Source of the DNA: Planctomycetaceae bacterium
GTDB lineage: Bacteria; Planctomycetota; PLA2
Direction of reading: 5' to 3'
Assembly: GCA_011525755.1 (NCBI GenBank)
Contig: WYBS01000208.1
Location: forward strand, 1-64,000
DNA: 64,000 nucleotides
In this document: in pieces, positions 15,020-23,887 of the stretch
How positions within the stretch are numbered: the stretch's first letter is position 1
Layout: every line of letters begins with the position of its first letter
Notes under the pieces: generated by a model
Told to the model about the DNA's origin: nothing
What the model saw: only the letters and a program-made list of their open reading frames with translations
Database searches by the model: none
Translations under genes and position numbers: made by a program

Positions 15020-16387
15020 ATGCGGAAGAGGGTCCTCGGCCTTCTGGCGCTCGGTCTTCTCGCAGCCTGCGACGGCCGCGACACGTTCGGCGCGTCGCTC
15101 GCGACGCTCAGCGGCGCGCCGCGGCGCATCGCGGGCACGGGCGACCTCGCGGAGCCGCGCTTCGCGTCGAGCCTGAGCCTTTTCCTGACCGTCACCGACG
15201 GCGGCCAGCCGAACCTCGTCTTCCTCGTCAACGGCGCGAACCTCGACTGGGAGCCCGTGAGCTTCCGGAGGCCGCCCGCGGGCGCGCCCTCGACGCCGAC
15301 GCCGGTCGGCGAGGCGCTGATCGCGGACTTCGTGACGCCCGACGACGACAGCTCGAACGGATCGGTCGACGGCGCCGCGCGCTACGCCGTCTTCCTCTCG
15401 CAGGCGTCGAACCTCCTCGACCCGCTGAGCGGCGTCCCCTTCTACCGCGACTCCGCGCAGGCGTTCGTGAAGGACCTCGCGACGGGCGAGAACTTCCTCG
15501 TCTCGATGGGGATCGACGGCCTGCCGGCGAACCACGACGTCACCTCCGCGATCCTGAGCGGCCAGGGGCGCTTCGTCGTCTTCGCCACGCGCGCGACGAA
15601 CCTCTACGAGCCCGGAAGCCCGGCCCAGACCCCGAACGGCGCGTCCCAGATCTATGTATGGGACCTGATCGGCGGCACGCTCGAGCTCGTGACCACGTCC
15701 GACGGCTTCGCGCCGGCGCGGGGCGACAGCTCGGACGCGGTGATCACGCCCGACGGGCGCTACGTCGCGTTCGTCTCGGACGCGACGGACCTCGTCCCCG
15801 GCGACACGAACGGGACCACCGACGTGTTCCTCTACGACCGCGCGACGAAGTCGATGCGGCGGATCAGCGTGGCCCCCGGCGGCGCGCAGCTCTACCTCGG
15901 CGCGCGCGAGCCGGCGATCTCCGGGGACGGCAGCGTCGTCGCCTTCACCGCGGCCGACGCGCTCCCGGGCGGCGCACGCCATGTCTACGTGCGCGACCTC
16001 GCCGCGGACACGACGACGAACGTCTCCCGCGGCCCGGTGGACCCCGGCAACGACGACAGCTCGGGCCCCTCGCTCTCGGCCGACGGCCGCTTCGTCGCGT
16101 TCGCCTCCGCGGCGAGCAACCTCGCGAGCGACGACGTCGAGGGCTTCGCCGACGTGTTCGTCTTCGACCGCGCGACGGCCCAGCTCGCGCGCGCGAGCAT
16201 CGACGCGGACGGCACGGGCGGCGGCGACGGCGACTCGTGGTCGCCCTCCCTCTCGGCGGACGGGCAGTTCCTCGCCTACATCAGCCGGGCCCTGAACGTG
16301 GCGCCGGACGACCCGTCGAGGCTCGAGGGAGACGCGAACGGCCTCGCGAACCTGATCGTCGTGGCGCAGCCGTTCGCGACGCCGTAG
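15020..16387 (+). CDS. Lipoprotein with TolB-like beta-propeller
   Basis: This is a 455-residue exported lipoprotein. The signal peptide ends in the lipobox LLAAC (Cys16). The mature part contains repeated PD40/WD-like blades, seen as recurring DGRYVAFVSDA, SGDGSVVAFTAADAL, SADGRFVAFASAA and SADGQFLAYIS segments, each followed by an Asn/Asp-rich loop and a VFVFDR or YVRDL strand. Such six- or seven-bladed propellers act as periplasmic or surface binding scaffolds. A GGGAGG site precedes the ATG and a good promoter lies upstream. No neighbour indicates a partner. Confidence 0.8.
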   Translation: MRKRVLGLLALGLLAACDGRDTFGASLATLSGAPRRIAGTGDLAEPRFASSLSLFLTVTDGGQPNLVFLVNGANLDWEPVSFRRPPAGAPSTPTPVGEALIADFVTPDDDSSNGSVDGAARYAVFLSQASNLLDPLSGVPFYRDSAQAFVKDLATGENFLVSMGIDGLPANHDVTSAILSGQGRFVVFATRATNLYEPGSPAQTPNGASQIYVWDLIGGTLELVTTSDGFAPARGDSSDAVITPDGRYVAFVSDATDLVPGDTNGTTDVFLYDRATKSMRRISVAPGGAQLYLGAREPAISGDGSVVAFTAADALPGGARHVYVRDLAADTTTNVSRGPVDPGNDDSSGPSLSADGRFVAFASAASNLASDDVEGFADVFVFDRATAQLARASIDADGTGGGDGDSWSPSLSADGQFLAYISRALNVAPDDPSRLEGDANGLANLIVVAQPFATP

Positions 16388-16450
16388 CCCCGCCCCTGCC
16401 CGTTCGGCGGCCCTGTCTCCGGGGTGAGGGGGCAAGGGGGAGAGGGGTGC

Positions 16451-16456
16451 TAGATT
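16451..16456 (+). promoter_or_regulatory. -10 element of the glycosyltransferase gene
   Basis: TAGATT lies eight bases before GTG 16465. The bases between do not resemble a ribosome binding site. Confidence 0.45.
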
Positions 16457-16464
16457 GGCACCCC

Positions 16465-17262
16465 GTGCGCACCCTCTCGCTCGTCGCCGCCGCCTACAAC
16501 GAGGTCCAGAACCTCGAGGCGCTCTACGCCCGCGTCCGCGAGGCCATGGGCGAGGAGCGTCCGTGGGAGCTGATCCTCGTCGACGACGGCAGCACGGACG
16601 GGTCGCAGGATCTCATCCGGAAGCTCTCGGAGAAGGACCCGCGCGTCTACGGGATCTTCTTCGCGAGGAACTGCGGCCAGACCGCGGCGCTCGCCACGGG
16701 GATCCGGTCGGCGAGGGGCGAGCTCGTGGCGACGCTCGACGCGGACCTCCAGAACGACCCGGCCGACCTGCCGAAGCTCGAGGCGATGCTCGGGACGAAC
16801 GACGCGGTCGTCGGCTACCGGCAGAAGCGGCAGGACAACTTCCTCCGCCGGGTGAGCACGAAGATCGCGAACGGCGTCCGCAACCGGCTGACCGGCGATC
16901 GGATCCGCGACACCGGCTGCCCGCTGAAGCTCTTCCGCCGGGAGGCGATCCAGTCGATCGCGCTCTTCGAGGGGATGCACCGCTTCTTCCCCACGCTCCT
17001 CCGGTACCACGGCTACACGGTGGTCGAGTGCCCGGTCTCCCACCGGCCGCGCGTGGCGGGCGTGAGCAAGTACGGCGTCATGAACCGCGTGTTCAAGTCG
17101 CTGCGCGACCTCTTCGCCGTGCGCTGGATGCGCTCGCGGCTGATCCGGCCGCCGATCGCGGGGACGACGGCGCGCAGTCCCCTCGGCCCCCGTGCCGACG
17201 AGACGCCACGCGTCCTCCCCGAGCCCGACGACGGCCCGCGCGAGTCCGCCCTGCGGTCCTAG
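16465..17262 (+). CDS. Family 2 glycosyltransferase, dolichol-phosphate mannosyltransferase-like
   Basis: This is a 265-residue inverting glycosyltransferase with a GT-A fold. It shows VAAAYNEVQNL at the N-terminus, ILVDDGSTDGS near residues 36-46, the DAD metal motif in ATLDADLQNDP, and SKYG near the C-terminus. The plan matches polyprenol-phosphate mannosyl or glucosyl transferases that load sugars onto a lipid carrier at the inner membrane. There are no C-terminal membrane helices; the tail is Pro/Arg rich. The stop codon overlaps that of the converging peptidase gene in a CTAG tetranucleotide. Confidence 0.87.
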   Translation: MRTLSLVAAAYNEVQNLEALYARVREAMGEERPWELILVDDGSTDGSQDLIRKLSEKDPRVYGIFFARNCGQTAALATGIRSARGELVATLDADLQNDPADLPKLEAMLGTNDAVVGYRQKRQDNFLRRVSTKIANGVRNRLTGDRIRDTGCPLKLFRREAIQSIALFEGMHRFFPTLLRYHGYTVVECPVSHRPRVAGVSKYGVMNRVFKSLRDLFAVRWMRSRLIRPPIAGTTARSPLGPRADETPRVLPEPDDGPRESALRS

Positions 17263-17810
17263 CGCAGGACCTCGAGCATGCGCTCGACCGCGCGGAGCTG
17301 GCGCTCATAGGGGAGCGGCTCCGCGGCAAGCGCGAGGTCGGGCGTCGGCGGCATGTGGACGAAGCCGCACGGCACCGGCCTCCCCCCGAGCTTGTGCCGC
17401 GCGAGGTAGAACGCCGCGTTGCAGAGGTAGCCGCCGGCGGTGAGCGAGAACTCGACCGGGAGGCCCTCCCTCTCGAGCGCCCCGTGCATCGCCTCCAGCG
17501 GCAGCGTCGAGAAGTAGGCCGCGGGGCCGCCGGGAACGACCTCGCTCCCCCGAGGCACGGCGCCGGCGTTGTCGGGCCTTCGCCCGTCGCGGAAGTTGAT
17601 CGCCACCCGCTCGAGGCTGATCCGGGACCGCCCCACCGCGAGCCCGAGGAGGAGGACCGCCCGGGGCCCCCTGGCGAGGAGCGCATCGAGCGACGGCCCC
17701 ACCCGGGCGTAGTCCACGGGCAGCACCGCGCCCTTGAGGGCGAGCGCGATCTCCCCGGTCGGGTTCCTCCCGAGGCCGCCGAAGGGCTCGAAGCCGGTGA
17801 CGAGGGTCAT
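17259..17810 (-). CDS. Pyroglutamyl peptidase family protein (C15)
   Basis: This is a 183-residue cysteine peptidase of family C15, which removes N-terminal pyroglutamate from peptides. The catalytic residues are all visible: Glu in ISLERVAIN, Cys in AGGYLCNAAFY, and His in GFVHMPPTP. It is shorter than the usual 200-215 residues. The start is ATG 17810, giving the standard MTLVTGFEPFGG opening. It converges with the glycosyltransferase gene and diverges from the STAS-PilZ gene. Confidence 0.85.
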   Translation of the reverse strand: MTLVTGFEPFGGLGRNPTGEIALALKGAVLPVDYARVGPSLDALLARGPRAVLLLGLAVGRSRISLERVAINFRDGRRPDNAGAVPRGSEVVPGGPAAYFSTLPLEAMHGALEREGLPVEFSLTAGGYLCNAAFYLARHKLGGRPVPCGFVHMPPTPDLALAAEPLPYERQLRAVERMLEVLR

Positions 17811-17851
17811 GCGCGATGGGATCGCCCGGCTTCCCGCCGGGAAGGCCGCGA

Positions 17852-17880
17852 TTGCGGCCCGGCGGCGGGAATGGTAGCCT
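17852..17880 (+). promoter_or_regulatory. Promoter of the STAS-PilZ gene
   Basis: TTGCGG (17852-17857), a 17-base spacer and TAGCCT (17875-17880) lie 23 bases before the ATG. GAGGAAG serves as ribosome binding site. Confidence 0.6.
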
Positions 17881-17903
17881 CCCGAAGCCGAGGAAGAAAC
17901 CGG

Positions 17904-18671
17904 ATGAAGATCGAACGCAAGCAGGTGGGAGACATCCACATCATCTCGTTCGCAGGGGAATTCGACGCGTTCAACCTCCCCACCGTGAGCGAGAAGATCG
18001 ACCTCTTCATCGAGAAGGGGGGCACTCGCCTCGTCTTCAACCTGAGAAACCTCCGGTTCATCAACTCGTCGGCGCTCGGGTACTTCGTGAAGACCGCGAA
18101 GCGCGTCAAGGAGTACGACGGCGAGATGGTCCTCTCCGACCCCTCCAAGTTCGTCCAGACGACGGTCAAGACGCTCGGCATCGACCAGATCTTCAAGATC
18201 TTCCCGGACGACGGCGAGGCGGTGAAGTACTTCCAGGGCGCGGGCGGGAAGCAGGCGGTCACAGGCGAGGGGATCCCGGTCGACGAGAAGCTCCTCGGCT
18301 CGACCACGATGTTCTTCCGCCTGATCGACGCGCCCGAGACGATGGCCGTCGGGAAGATCCTCTCGATCTACGAGGACGGGCCCACGTTCAAGTACCCGTC
18401 CGACCCGGACAAGGTGAAGATCGACCCGGACGACCTGCTCATCGGCAGGAAGCTCTGGATCAAGTTCCGCCAGCCCTTCCTCGACCAGGAGCGATTCTTC
18501 GAGATGGAGGCGGAGATCACGATGGCGGTTGACCTCGACGACGGCGACGGCGCCGCGAAGTACCGCCTCCGCTACACGAAGATCAACGAGAACGACAGGA
18601 AGATCCTCGAGCAGTTCGTGAAGGACCAGGACCAGTTCCGGAAGTACGGGCGTCCCCAGCAGCCGGATTAG
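17904..18671 (+). CDS. STAS domain fused to a PilZ-like domain
   Basis: This is a 255-residue cytoplasmic protein. Residues 1-110 are a STAS domain (LVFNLRNLRFINSSALGYFV), with adjacent serines at the usual phosphorylation site. The remaining 145 residues look PilZ-like (KILSIYEDG, LLIGRKLWIKFRQPF, FEMEAEITMAVDLDDGD) and may bind a cyclic dinucleotide, though the arginine signature is weak. The first domain is close to the stand-alone STAS protein at 52725-53063: both read KTLGIDQIFKIFPD or KTLGLDQVLAISPD. The protein could couple partner-switching signalling to a second messenger. Confidence 0.75.
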   Translation: MKIERKQVGDIHIISFAGEFDAFNLPTVSEKIDLFIEKGGTRLVFNLRNLRFINSSALGYFVKTAKRVKEYDGEMVLSDPSKFVQTTVKTLGIDQIFKIFPDDGEAVKYFQGAGGKQAVTGEGIPVDEKLLGSTTMFFRLIDAPETMAVGKILSIYEDGPTFKYPSDPDKVKIDPDDLLIGRKLWIKFRQPFLDQERFFEMEAEITMAVDLDDGDGAAKYRLRYTKINENDRKILEQFVKDQDQFRKYGRPQQPD

Positions 18672-18673
18672 CA

Positions 18674-18687
18674 GGGGGTCCGGGGGC
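18674..18687 (+). repeat. G-tract element, variant GGGGGTCCGGGGGC
   Basis: The variant lies two bases after a stop codon. An identical 14-mer occurs at 37766-37779, also between genes. Confidence 0.6.
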
Positions 18688-18698
18688 ACGAAACCCGC

Positions 18699-19430
18699 GT
18701 GGACCCGCTACAGGCGATCGTCCTCGCCGCCGCGGGCCTCGTCGCGGGCTTCCTCAACACGCTCGCCGGGGGCGGCTCGGCCGTCACGATCCCCGCGCTG
18801 GACTGGGCCACGGGCGGCGCTGGGGTCGCGAACGCGACGAACCGGATCGCGATCCTCTTCCAGAACATGGCGGGCGTCGCCGGCTTCCACACGGGCCGCG
18901 CGGTCCCCTTCCGCCTCGCGCTCCGGCTCGCCGTCCCCGCGACGATCGGCGGCGTCCTCGGCGCGAAGGTCGCGACGCTGCTCTCCGAGGAGGCGATGCG
19001 GGTGGTCCTCTCCGTCTCGATCGGCCTCGTGGCCGCGAGCGCGTTCGTCCGTCCCCCCAAGACCCCCCCTCTTCGCACGCCGTGGACGGAGATCGCGTTC
19101 CTGCTCGTCGGCTTCTACACGGGGTTCGTGCAGGTCGGCGTCGGCTTCCTCCTGCTCGCGTGCCTCGTGGGCGGCCTCTCGCTCGACATCGTGCGCGCGA
19201 ACGCCGCGAAGGTGTTCATCGTGCTGGTCGCGACCGTGCCGAGCCTTTTTGTCTTCTTCCGGGAGCGCCAGATCGCGCTTGCGCCGGGGCTCGTGTGCGC
19301 GTGCGGGAACGTGGGCGGCGCGTGGATCGCGTCGAGGCTCGCGGTGAAGCGCGGCGGCGCGTGGATCCGCTTCGTGATCGCCCTCGCCGCCGCCGTCGCC
19401 ATCGCCAAACTCCTCGTGTTCCCAGGGTAA
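18699..19430 (+). CDS. TauE/SafE family (TSUP) membrane exporter
   Basis: This is a 243-residue integral membrane protein with about eight hydrophobic segments. It shows the TSUP hallmarks: an N-terminal GLVAGFLNTLAGGGSAVTIP stretch, ANATNRIAI, and a second-half repeat GFYTGFVQVGVGFLLL. The family moves sulfite, sulfoacetate or other organosulfur anions. It starts with GTG 27 bases after the STAS-PilZ gene and may share its transcript. Confidence 0.88.
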   Translation: MDPLQAIVLAAAGLVAGFLNTLAGGGSAVTIPALDWATGGAGVANATNRIAILFQNMAGVAGFHTGRAVPFRLALRLAVPATIGGVLGAKVATLLSEEAMRVVLSVSIGLVAASAFVRPPKTPPLRTPWTEIAFLLVGFYTGFVQVGVGFLLLACLVGGLSLDIVRANAAKVFIVLVATVPSLFVFFRERQIALAPGLVCACGNVGGAWIASRLAVKRGGAWIRFVIALAAAVAIAKLLVFPG

Positions 19431-19508
19431 CGGTTAACGTGCGCGGGCGCCGTAACCCATGCCTTGGCAGCAGGTTGTGTCGACCAAGGCGCGGAACTCC
19501 TTCCGCAG

Positions 19509-20021
19509 TCACGGGCGCTTGTAGCGGCCCTCGCGGTGCTCCTTCGACTTCCCCTTCGGGATCGAGAGCGACTGCCACGAGGCGCCTTTGCGCGACCGCG
19601 CCAGCTGGACGATCTGGCCCACGTGGTAGGCGTAGTGCGACACCTGCCTGAGGATCGCGTCGAGCACGGAGAGCGGCTCGCCGCGGATGCGCACCGTGCG
19701 GCCGAGGTCCGCGTCGCCGAGCGCCCCCACCGCGCCGAGGCAGACGCGCCACCCCTCCTCCCACCCCTCGCGAAGCTCGCGCACGGAGATCGCCTGCGGC
19801 TCGAACTCGCCGTCGCGGTCGCGCGTCGGCTTCTCGCCGTCCGTCGTCAGGAACTCCGTCCACCGCGAGAGCATGTTCCCGTGGAGGTGCTGCACGAGGA
19901 TCGCGATGCTGTTCGACTCCGCGTCCGGCCGCCAGTGCCAGTCGGCCTCCCCGATCTGGTCGAGCGCGCGGTCGCCGAGCTTCTTCGTCCGGCGGAGCTC
20001 GAAGAGGAGCTCGTCGATCAC
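19509..20021 (-). CDS. DinB-like protein, DUF1572 type
   Basis: This is a 170-residue four-helix-bundle protein of the DinB/YfiT group. It begins VIDELLFELRRTKKL and carries QHLHGNMLSRW and QVSHYAYHVGQIVQLA, giving the scattered histidines that usually form a metal site. Members include thiol transferases, but this one has no assigned role. It starts at GTG 20021, whose TGA overlap with the aroB stop implies coupling. GGAG lies nine bases upstream. Confidence 0.8.
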   Translation of the reverse strand: MIDELLFELRRTKKLGDRALDQIGEADWHWRPDAESNSIAILVQHLHGNMLSRWTEFLTTDGEKPTRDRDGEFEPQAISVRELREGWEEGWRVCLGAVGALGDADLGRTVRIRGEPLSVLDAILRQVSHYAYHVGQIVQLARSRKGASWQSLSIPKGKSKEHREGRYKRP

Positions 20022-20980
20022 GGCACGCACTCCTTGACGAGCGACTCGGGCACGTCGTCGAACAGGCGCACGTCGCCGAGCGCGACCGGCAGCACCCAGA
20101 CGAGCCTCCCGCCCGCGCGCTTCTTGTCGTGCGCGAGCGCGCCCGAGAGCGCGTCGAAGGGGAGGGATCCGCGGGAGGGGAGGCCGCACCGGTCGAGCGC
20201 CGCCTCGACGGCCGCGCCCTCGCGGAAGCCGCAGTGGCGCGCCGCGATCCGGCAGGCGGCGCGGAGCCCGAGCGCGACCGCCTCGCCGTGCGAGAGCGAG
20301 TAGCCGCTCGCCTGCTCGAGCGCATGGCCGAGGGTGTGTCCGAGGTTCAGGAGGCGCCGCTCGCCCCTCTCGCGCGGGTCCCTGGCGACGATCGCGAGCT
20401 TCACGGCCGCCGCCTCCTCGACGAACGTCGCCGGTTCGTCGCGCCCGGCCCGATCGAGGAGCCCCGGCGCGCCGATCACCGCGTGCTTCACGACCTCCGC
20501 GAGGCCCGACCGCACCTCGCGCGGGGGAAGCGTGCGGAGGAGGTCCGTGTCGCAGAGGACCTCCGAGGGCGGGTGGAACGCGCCCACGAGGTTCTTCGCG
20601 GCCGGGTGGTCGATCGCCGTCTTCCCGCCGTGCGCCGCGTCCACCTGCGCGAGGAGCGTCGTGGGCACGGCGATCCAGCGGATGCCGCGGAGGTACGCCG
20701 CCGCCGCGAACCCGGCGACGTCGAGTAGCGCGCCGCCGCCGAAGGCGACGACCACGCCCCCCCGGTCGAGCCGCTCCGCGACGAGCGCGTCGATCACGCG
20801 CTCAAAGACCGCGAACGTCTTCGCCGCCTCGCCCCCCGGCAGCGCGAGCCGCGGCGCGGCGAGCGGCAGCGGGTGGAGCGCGAGGACCCGCTCGTCCGCG
20901 ACGACGAGGACGCCGGTCGGCGCGAGCGGCGCGAGACGCCGCGGAAGCTCCGCCCGAAGTCCCGGACCGAAGGCGCTCAC
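20018..20980 (-). CDS. aroB: 3-dehydroquinate synthase
   Basis: AroB converts DAHP to 3-dehydroquinate, the second step of the shikimate pathway, using NAD and zinc. Diagnostic segments are present: FGGGALLDVAGFAAAAYLRG, TTLLAQVDAAHGGKTAID, NLGHTLGHALE with a zinc histidine, and LSHGEAVALG. At 320 residues it is about 30 shorter than E. coli AroB, with the loss at the N-terminus. The GTG start overlaps the upstream membrane protein stop (GTGA) and its own stop overlaps the DinB-like gene, so the three form one operon. No other shikimate gene is nearby. Confidence 0.92.
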   Translation of the reverse strand: MSAFGPGLRAELPRRLAPLAPTGVLVVADERVLALHPLPLAAPRLALPGGEAAKTFAVFERVIDALVAERLDRGGVVVAFGGGALLDVAGFAAAAYLRGIRWIAVPTTLLAQVDAAHGGKTAIDHPAAKNLVGAFHPPSEVLCDTDLLRTLPPREVRSGLAEVVKHAVIGAPGLLDRAGRDEPATFVEEAAAVKLAIVARDPRERGERRLLNLGHTLGHALEQASGYSLSHGEAVALGLRAACRIAARHCGFREGAAVEAALDRCGLPSRGSLPFDALSGALAHDKKRAGGRLVWVLPVALGDVRLFDDVPESLVKECVP

Positions 20981-22461
20981 CCGACGTCCGCCGCCCGGTC
21001 CGCCGCGTCCTTCCTCCGCCTCAACCGGTAGCTCTCCTTCGCGCGGTCCTCCCGGATCACGAGGTAGGCGAGGAAGATCAGCCCGAGCACGACGCTTCCC
21101 GCGACGATCACGGGGAACAGGCTGCTCGACTCCTCGTACTTGACCTCCTCGAGCACGGTGAGGACGAAGACCGGGGCGAAGCGCTCGACCCCGTCCCGCG
21201 ACCAGTAGAGCTTCGTCTTGTAGAAGTACCCCTCCCACCGGACCCGCGTGCGCATGTCCCACGCCCCCTCGAGCGAGATCGGCGCGATGAACTGCATCAG
21301 CTTCTCCTCGTCGGTGAGGATCCAGCCGTTGAGGCACTCCTCGACCCCCGCGTCGTTGGGCGTGATCGTGTCCGGCCCGTAGTACTCGGGCGAGACGACC
21401 ACGATGCCGAGGCCGCCGAAGTACTTGCCGCGGGCGGCCTCGGGGTCGCCGACCAGCCCCTCCCAGGCGTTCCTGGCAATGCGCTCGGGCTTCAGCCCCT
21501 CGGCGGCGCGCTTCTCCGCCCCCGGAGCCCCCGACCTTCCTTCCGCGTAGGCGACGAGCCGGTAGAGAGGACGCGGGTACTCCTTCGCGAGGATCGCACG
21601 GCCGTCGTCGGTGACGCCGATCGACGGGTTGTCCCGGATGATGTCGAACGGGATGTCCTCGAACGACTTGACCGGCACGGTCTCGAAGTCGCGCTCGATC
21701 TCCGTCGCGACGACGAGCAGCGCCGGCACCTCCCCGCCCGGCTCGTCCTTGCCCGGCACGTCGATGTAGTTCTGGACGAGGATGCCGCGGCCGCGCACCC
21801 AGCCGTCCTCGATGAGCCGCGCCTCGGGCCGCGGGACGTTCTCGTTCGTGTCGGCCCACATCGGCGGCGTCACGCCGACGAACACGACGCGCAGCGGCGG
21901 GTCGCCGTCGTCGATGCGGACGCGCCCCTTCCAGACGAGGCCCTGGTCGGATGCCGGCGCGCCGCTGATCTCCTCGTAGGGCTCCTGCCGGAGGTACTCG
22001 ATCTCGCCGCGGAATCGGACGTACTTGAAACGCCACGGCCGCGAGTCCTTGTCGATCTCCGCCGCGCTGCCGCGCGTGAGCGGGAGGAGGTTCCGCTCGT
22101 ACGCGAACACCGCGGGCGTGTTCGCCGCCTCGAGCATCAGATAGTGGATCGCCTCGTGGGGCCAGCGGCGTCGCGCCTCCTCGCCGTAGTCCGTGAGCTG
22201 CTCCGCGATCTTCATGTCGAGGGAGGGAACGCCGGTCGGGATGTCGCGCGGCGGCGCCTGCACGGCGTAGGCGTCGGACACGGCCTTCTTCGCCTCCGGG
22301 GTCCTCGCGTACCGGGTGAGGCCGATCATGCCCCCGATGACGAGGAACAGCAGGACGACGAGGACCACGATCTTCGCCATCGGCGTGCGGACCGAGGCGA
22401 ATTGGAAGGGGTTCCGGGGAAGGGGGCCGCCCGGCCGCGGGAGCTTCGAGGGATCGATCAT
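20977..22461 (-). CDS. Large membrane-anchored protein, unknown function
   Basis: This is a 494-residue protein that I do not recognise. A short cytoplasmic tail with GGPLPRNPFQFASVR leads to a transmembrane helix near residues 30-48. A soluble region of about 400 residues follows, including VRFRGEIEYLRQEPYEEISG and RVVFVGVTPPMWADTNENVP. A second helix near 458-478 and a basic tail close the protein. The two-helix plan places the soluble part in the periplasm. A consensus TATAAT lies about 42 bases upstream of the ATG. It heads an operon with aroB. An exact G-tract element inside the gene is read as Gly-Ala-Pro-Gly. Confidence 0.65.
   Translation of the reverse strand: MIDPSKLPRPGGPLPRNPFQFASVRTPMAKIVVLVVLLFLVIGGMIGLTRYARTPEAKKAVSDAYAVQAPPRDIPTGVPSLDMKIAEQLTDYGEEARRRWPHEAIHYLMLEAANTPAVFAYERNLLPLTRGSAAEIDKDSRPWRFKYVRFRGEIEYLRQEPYEEISGAPASDQGLVWKGRVRIDDGDPPLRVVFVGVTPPMWADTNENVPRPEARLIEDGWVRGRGILVQNYIDVPGKDEPGGEVPALLVVATEIERDFETVPVKSFEDIPFDIIRDNPSIGVTDDGRAILAKEYPRPLYRLVAYAEGRSGAPGAEKRAAEGLKPERIARNAWEGLVGDPEAARGKYFGGLGIVVVSPEYYGPDTITPNDAGVEECLNGWILTDEEKLMQFIAPISLEGAWDMRTRVRWEGYFYKTKLYWSRDGVERFAPVFVLTVLEEVKYEESSSLFPVIVAGSVVLGLIFLAYLVIREDRAKESYRLRRRKDAADRAADVG
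21519..21532 (-). repeat. G-tract element, exact copy 5 (inside membrane protein gene)
   Basis: This is an exact copy in minus orientation, read as Gly-Ala-Pro-Gly in the sense strand of the gene. Confidence 0.8.
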
Positions 22462-22503
22462 GGGGTTTCCGGCCGTGCGGGATGGCGCGCTCGAGGTAAG
22501 CCC

Positions 22504-22509
22504 ATTATA
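22504..22509 (-). promoter_or_regulatory. Consensus -10 of the membrane protein-aroB operon
   Basis: TATAAT on the minus strand, about 42 bases upstream of ATG 22461. No clear -35 is seen. Confidence 0.5.
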
Positions 22510-22565
22510 GCGCGCCTCCGCCGGGAACGGCTCCCCTGCCGGGGGCCTGCGCATCGCCTCTCTCC

Positions 22566-22571
22566 TATCAT
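22566..22571 (+). promoter_or_regulatory. -10 element of folC
   Basis: TATCAT lies seven bases before ATG 22579. Another ATG at 22570 is inside the hexamer and so is an unlikely start. Confidence 0.45.
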
Positions 22572-22578
22572 GGCGGCG

Positions 22579-23817
22579 ATGCTCCGGACCCTCGAGGAGG
22601 CCATGGAGGCGCTCTCGCGCCTCACGAACTACGAGCGCACGCGGCCGGACGGGCCGAGGGCCTTCGACCTCTCCCGCATGCGGGACCTCCTCCGCCGCCT
22701 CGGATCGCCGGAGCGGCGCCTCGGCGCCCGCGTCGTCCAGGTCGCGGGCACGAAGGGCAAGGGGTCGACCTCGCGCTGCCTCGACGCGATCTTCCGCGCG
22801 GCGGGCCTCCGCGCCGGCCGCTACCTCTCCCCCCACCTCGAGAGCGTCCGCGAGCGGATCGCGGTCGACGGCGAACTCATCCCCGACGCGGACTTCGCCG
22901 CCCACGTCGACACGGTGCTCGCGGCGAGCGGGCCCGCGACGACGTTCTTCGAGGCGCTCACCGCGGCCGCGTGCCTCCACTTCGCCGCCGCGCGCACGGA
23001 CGCCGTGGTCCTCGAGGTGGGCATCGGCGGGAGGCTCGATGCGACCACCGCGGTGCCGACGACGCACACGGTCATCACCGAGATCTCCTTCGACCACACG
23101 GAGCTCCTGGGCTCGACGCTCGAGGCGATCGCGGCGGAGAAGGCGGCGACGATCCGCGCGGGCGTGCCCGTCTTCTCCGGCGTCGATCCCGCGACCGGGG
23201 CCGGCCGCGTGATCCGCGAGACGGCGGCTCGGCTCGAGGCTCCCTTCCGCCACGTGCCGAAGCCGCCCGACGCGCGCCCCGAGGGCCTCGGCGTGCGCTT
23301 CGGGGAAGTCCTCCTCCCGGTCCTCGGCCGCCACCAGGCGCACAACGCGGCGCTGGCCGCCGCCGCGGCGGGCGACCTGCCGTGGGAGGCCGTCGCGCGC
23401 GGGCTCGCGTCGGCCCGCCATCCCGGCTGCATCGAGGTGCGCGGCGGAGCTCCGACGGTTGTCCTCGACGGGGCGCACACGGTCTCGAGCGCCAGCACGA
23501 CCGCGGAGGCGATCCGCGACCACTTCCCGGGACGCCCGCCGCACCTCGTCTTCGCCCTCGCGGAGGACAAGGACCTCGACGGCATCGCGGCGGTCCTCGC
23601 GCCGCTCGTCGAACGCGCCTTCTGCACCCGCGCGGACAGGAAGCGCGGGCGGGACGCCGCCGCGCTGGCCGCCCACGCCGCGTGGCAAGGGCGGGCCGAA
23701 GCCGTTCCGGACGCTGCCCTTGCACTCGCCCGGGCCAAGGCTTCGGCGGGGCCCCGGGGCCTCGTCCTCGTCACGGGCTCTTTTTATCTCGCGGGGGCCC
23801 TCCGCCCGCTTGCCTAG
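22579..23817 (+). CDS. folC: Folylpolyglutamate synthase / dihydrofolate synthase
   Basis: FolC adds glutamate to dihydropteroate and to folates, using ATP, and belongs to the Mur ligase family. The 412 residues carry the P-loop VAGTKGKGSTSRCL, YLSPHLESVRERI, ISFDHTELLGSTLEAIAAEKA for the second half-site, and GAHT in the C-terminal domain. The start is chosen at 22579 from the -10 position. It stands alone with radA downstream. Whether it carries the first activity, the second, or both is not decided by sequence. Confidence 0.9.
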   Translation: MLRTLEEAMEALSRLTNYERTRPDGPRAFDLSRMRDLLRRLGSPERRLGARVVQVAGTKGKGSTSRCLDAIFRAAGLRAGRYLSPHLESVRERIAVDGELIPDADFAAHVDTVLAASGPATTFFEALTAAACLHFAAARTDAVVLEVGIGGRLDATTAVPTTHTVITEISFDHTELLGSTLEAIAAEKAATIRAGVPVFSGVDPATGAGRVIRETAARLEAPFRHVPKPPDARPEGLGVRFGEVLLPVLGRHQAHNAALAAAAAGDLPWEAVARGLASARHPGCIEVRGGAPTVVLDGAHTVSSASTTAEAIRDHFPGRPPHLVFALAEDKDLDGIAAVLAPLVERAFCTRADRKRGRDAAALAAHAAWQGRAEAVPDAALALARAKASAGPRGLVLVTGSFYLAGALRPLA

Positions 23818-23887
23818 CGGGTTTCTCCCCTGCCCCCGTGCCCCCTCACCCCGGAAAAAATGACACCGGCTCCCGACGAATAGAAGG

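Noticed and set aside
22510-22570. Riboswitch in the leader of folC or the aroB operon
   Set aside because: The gap is too short and holds only promoter-like elements.
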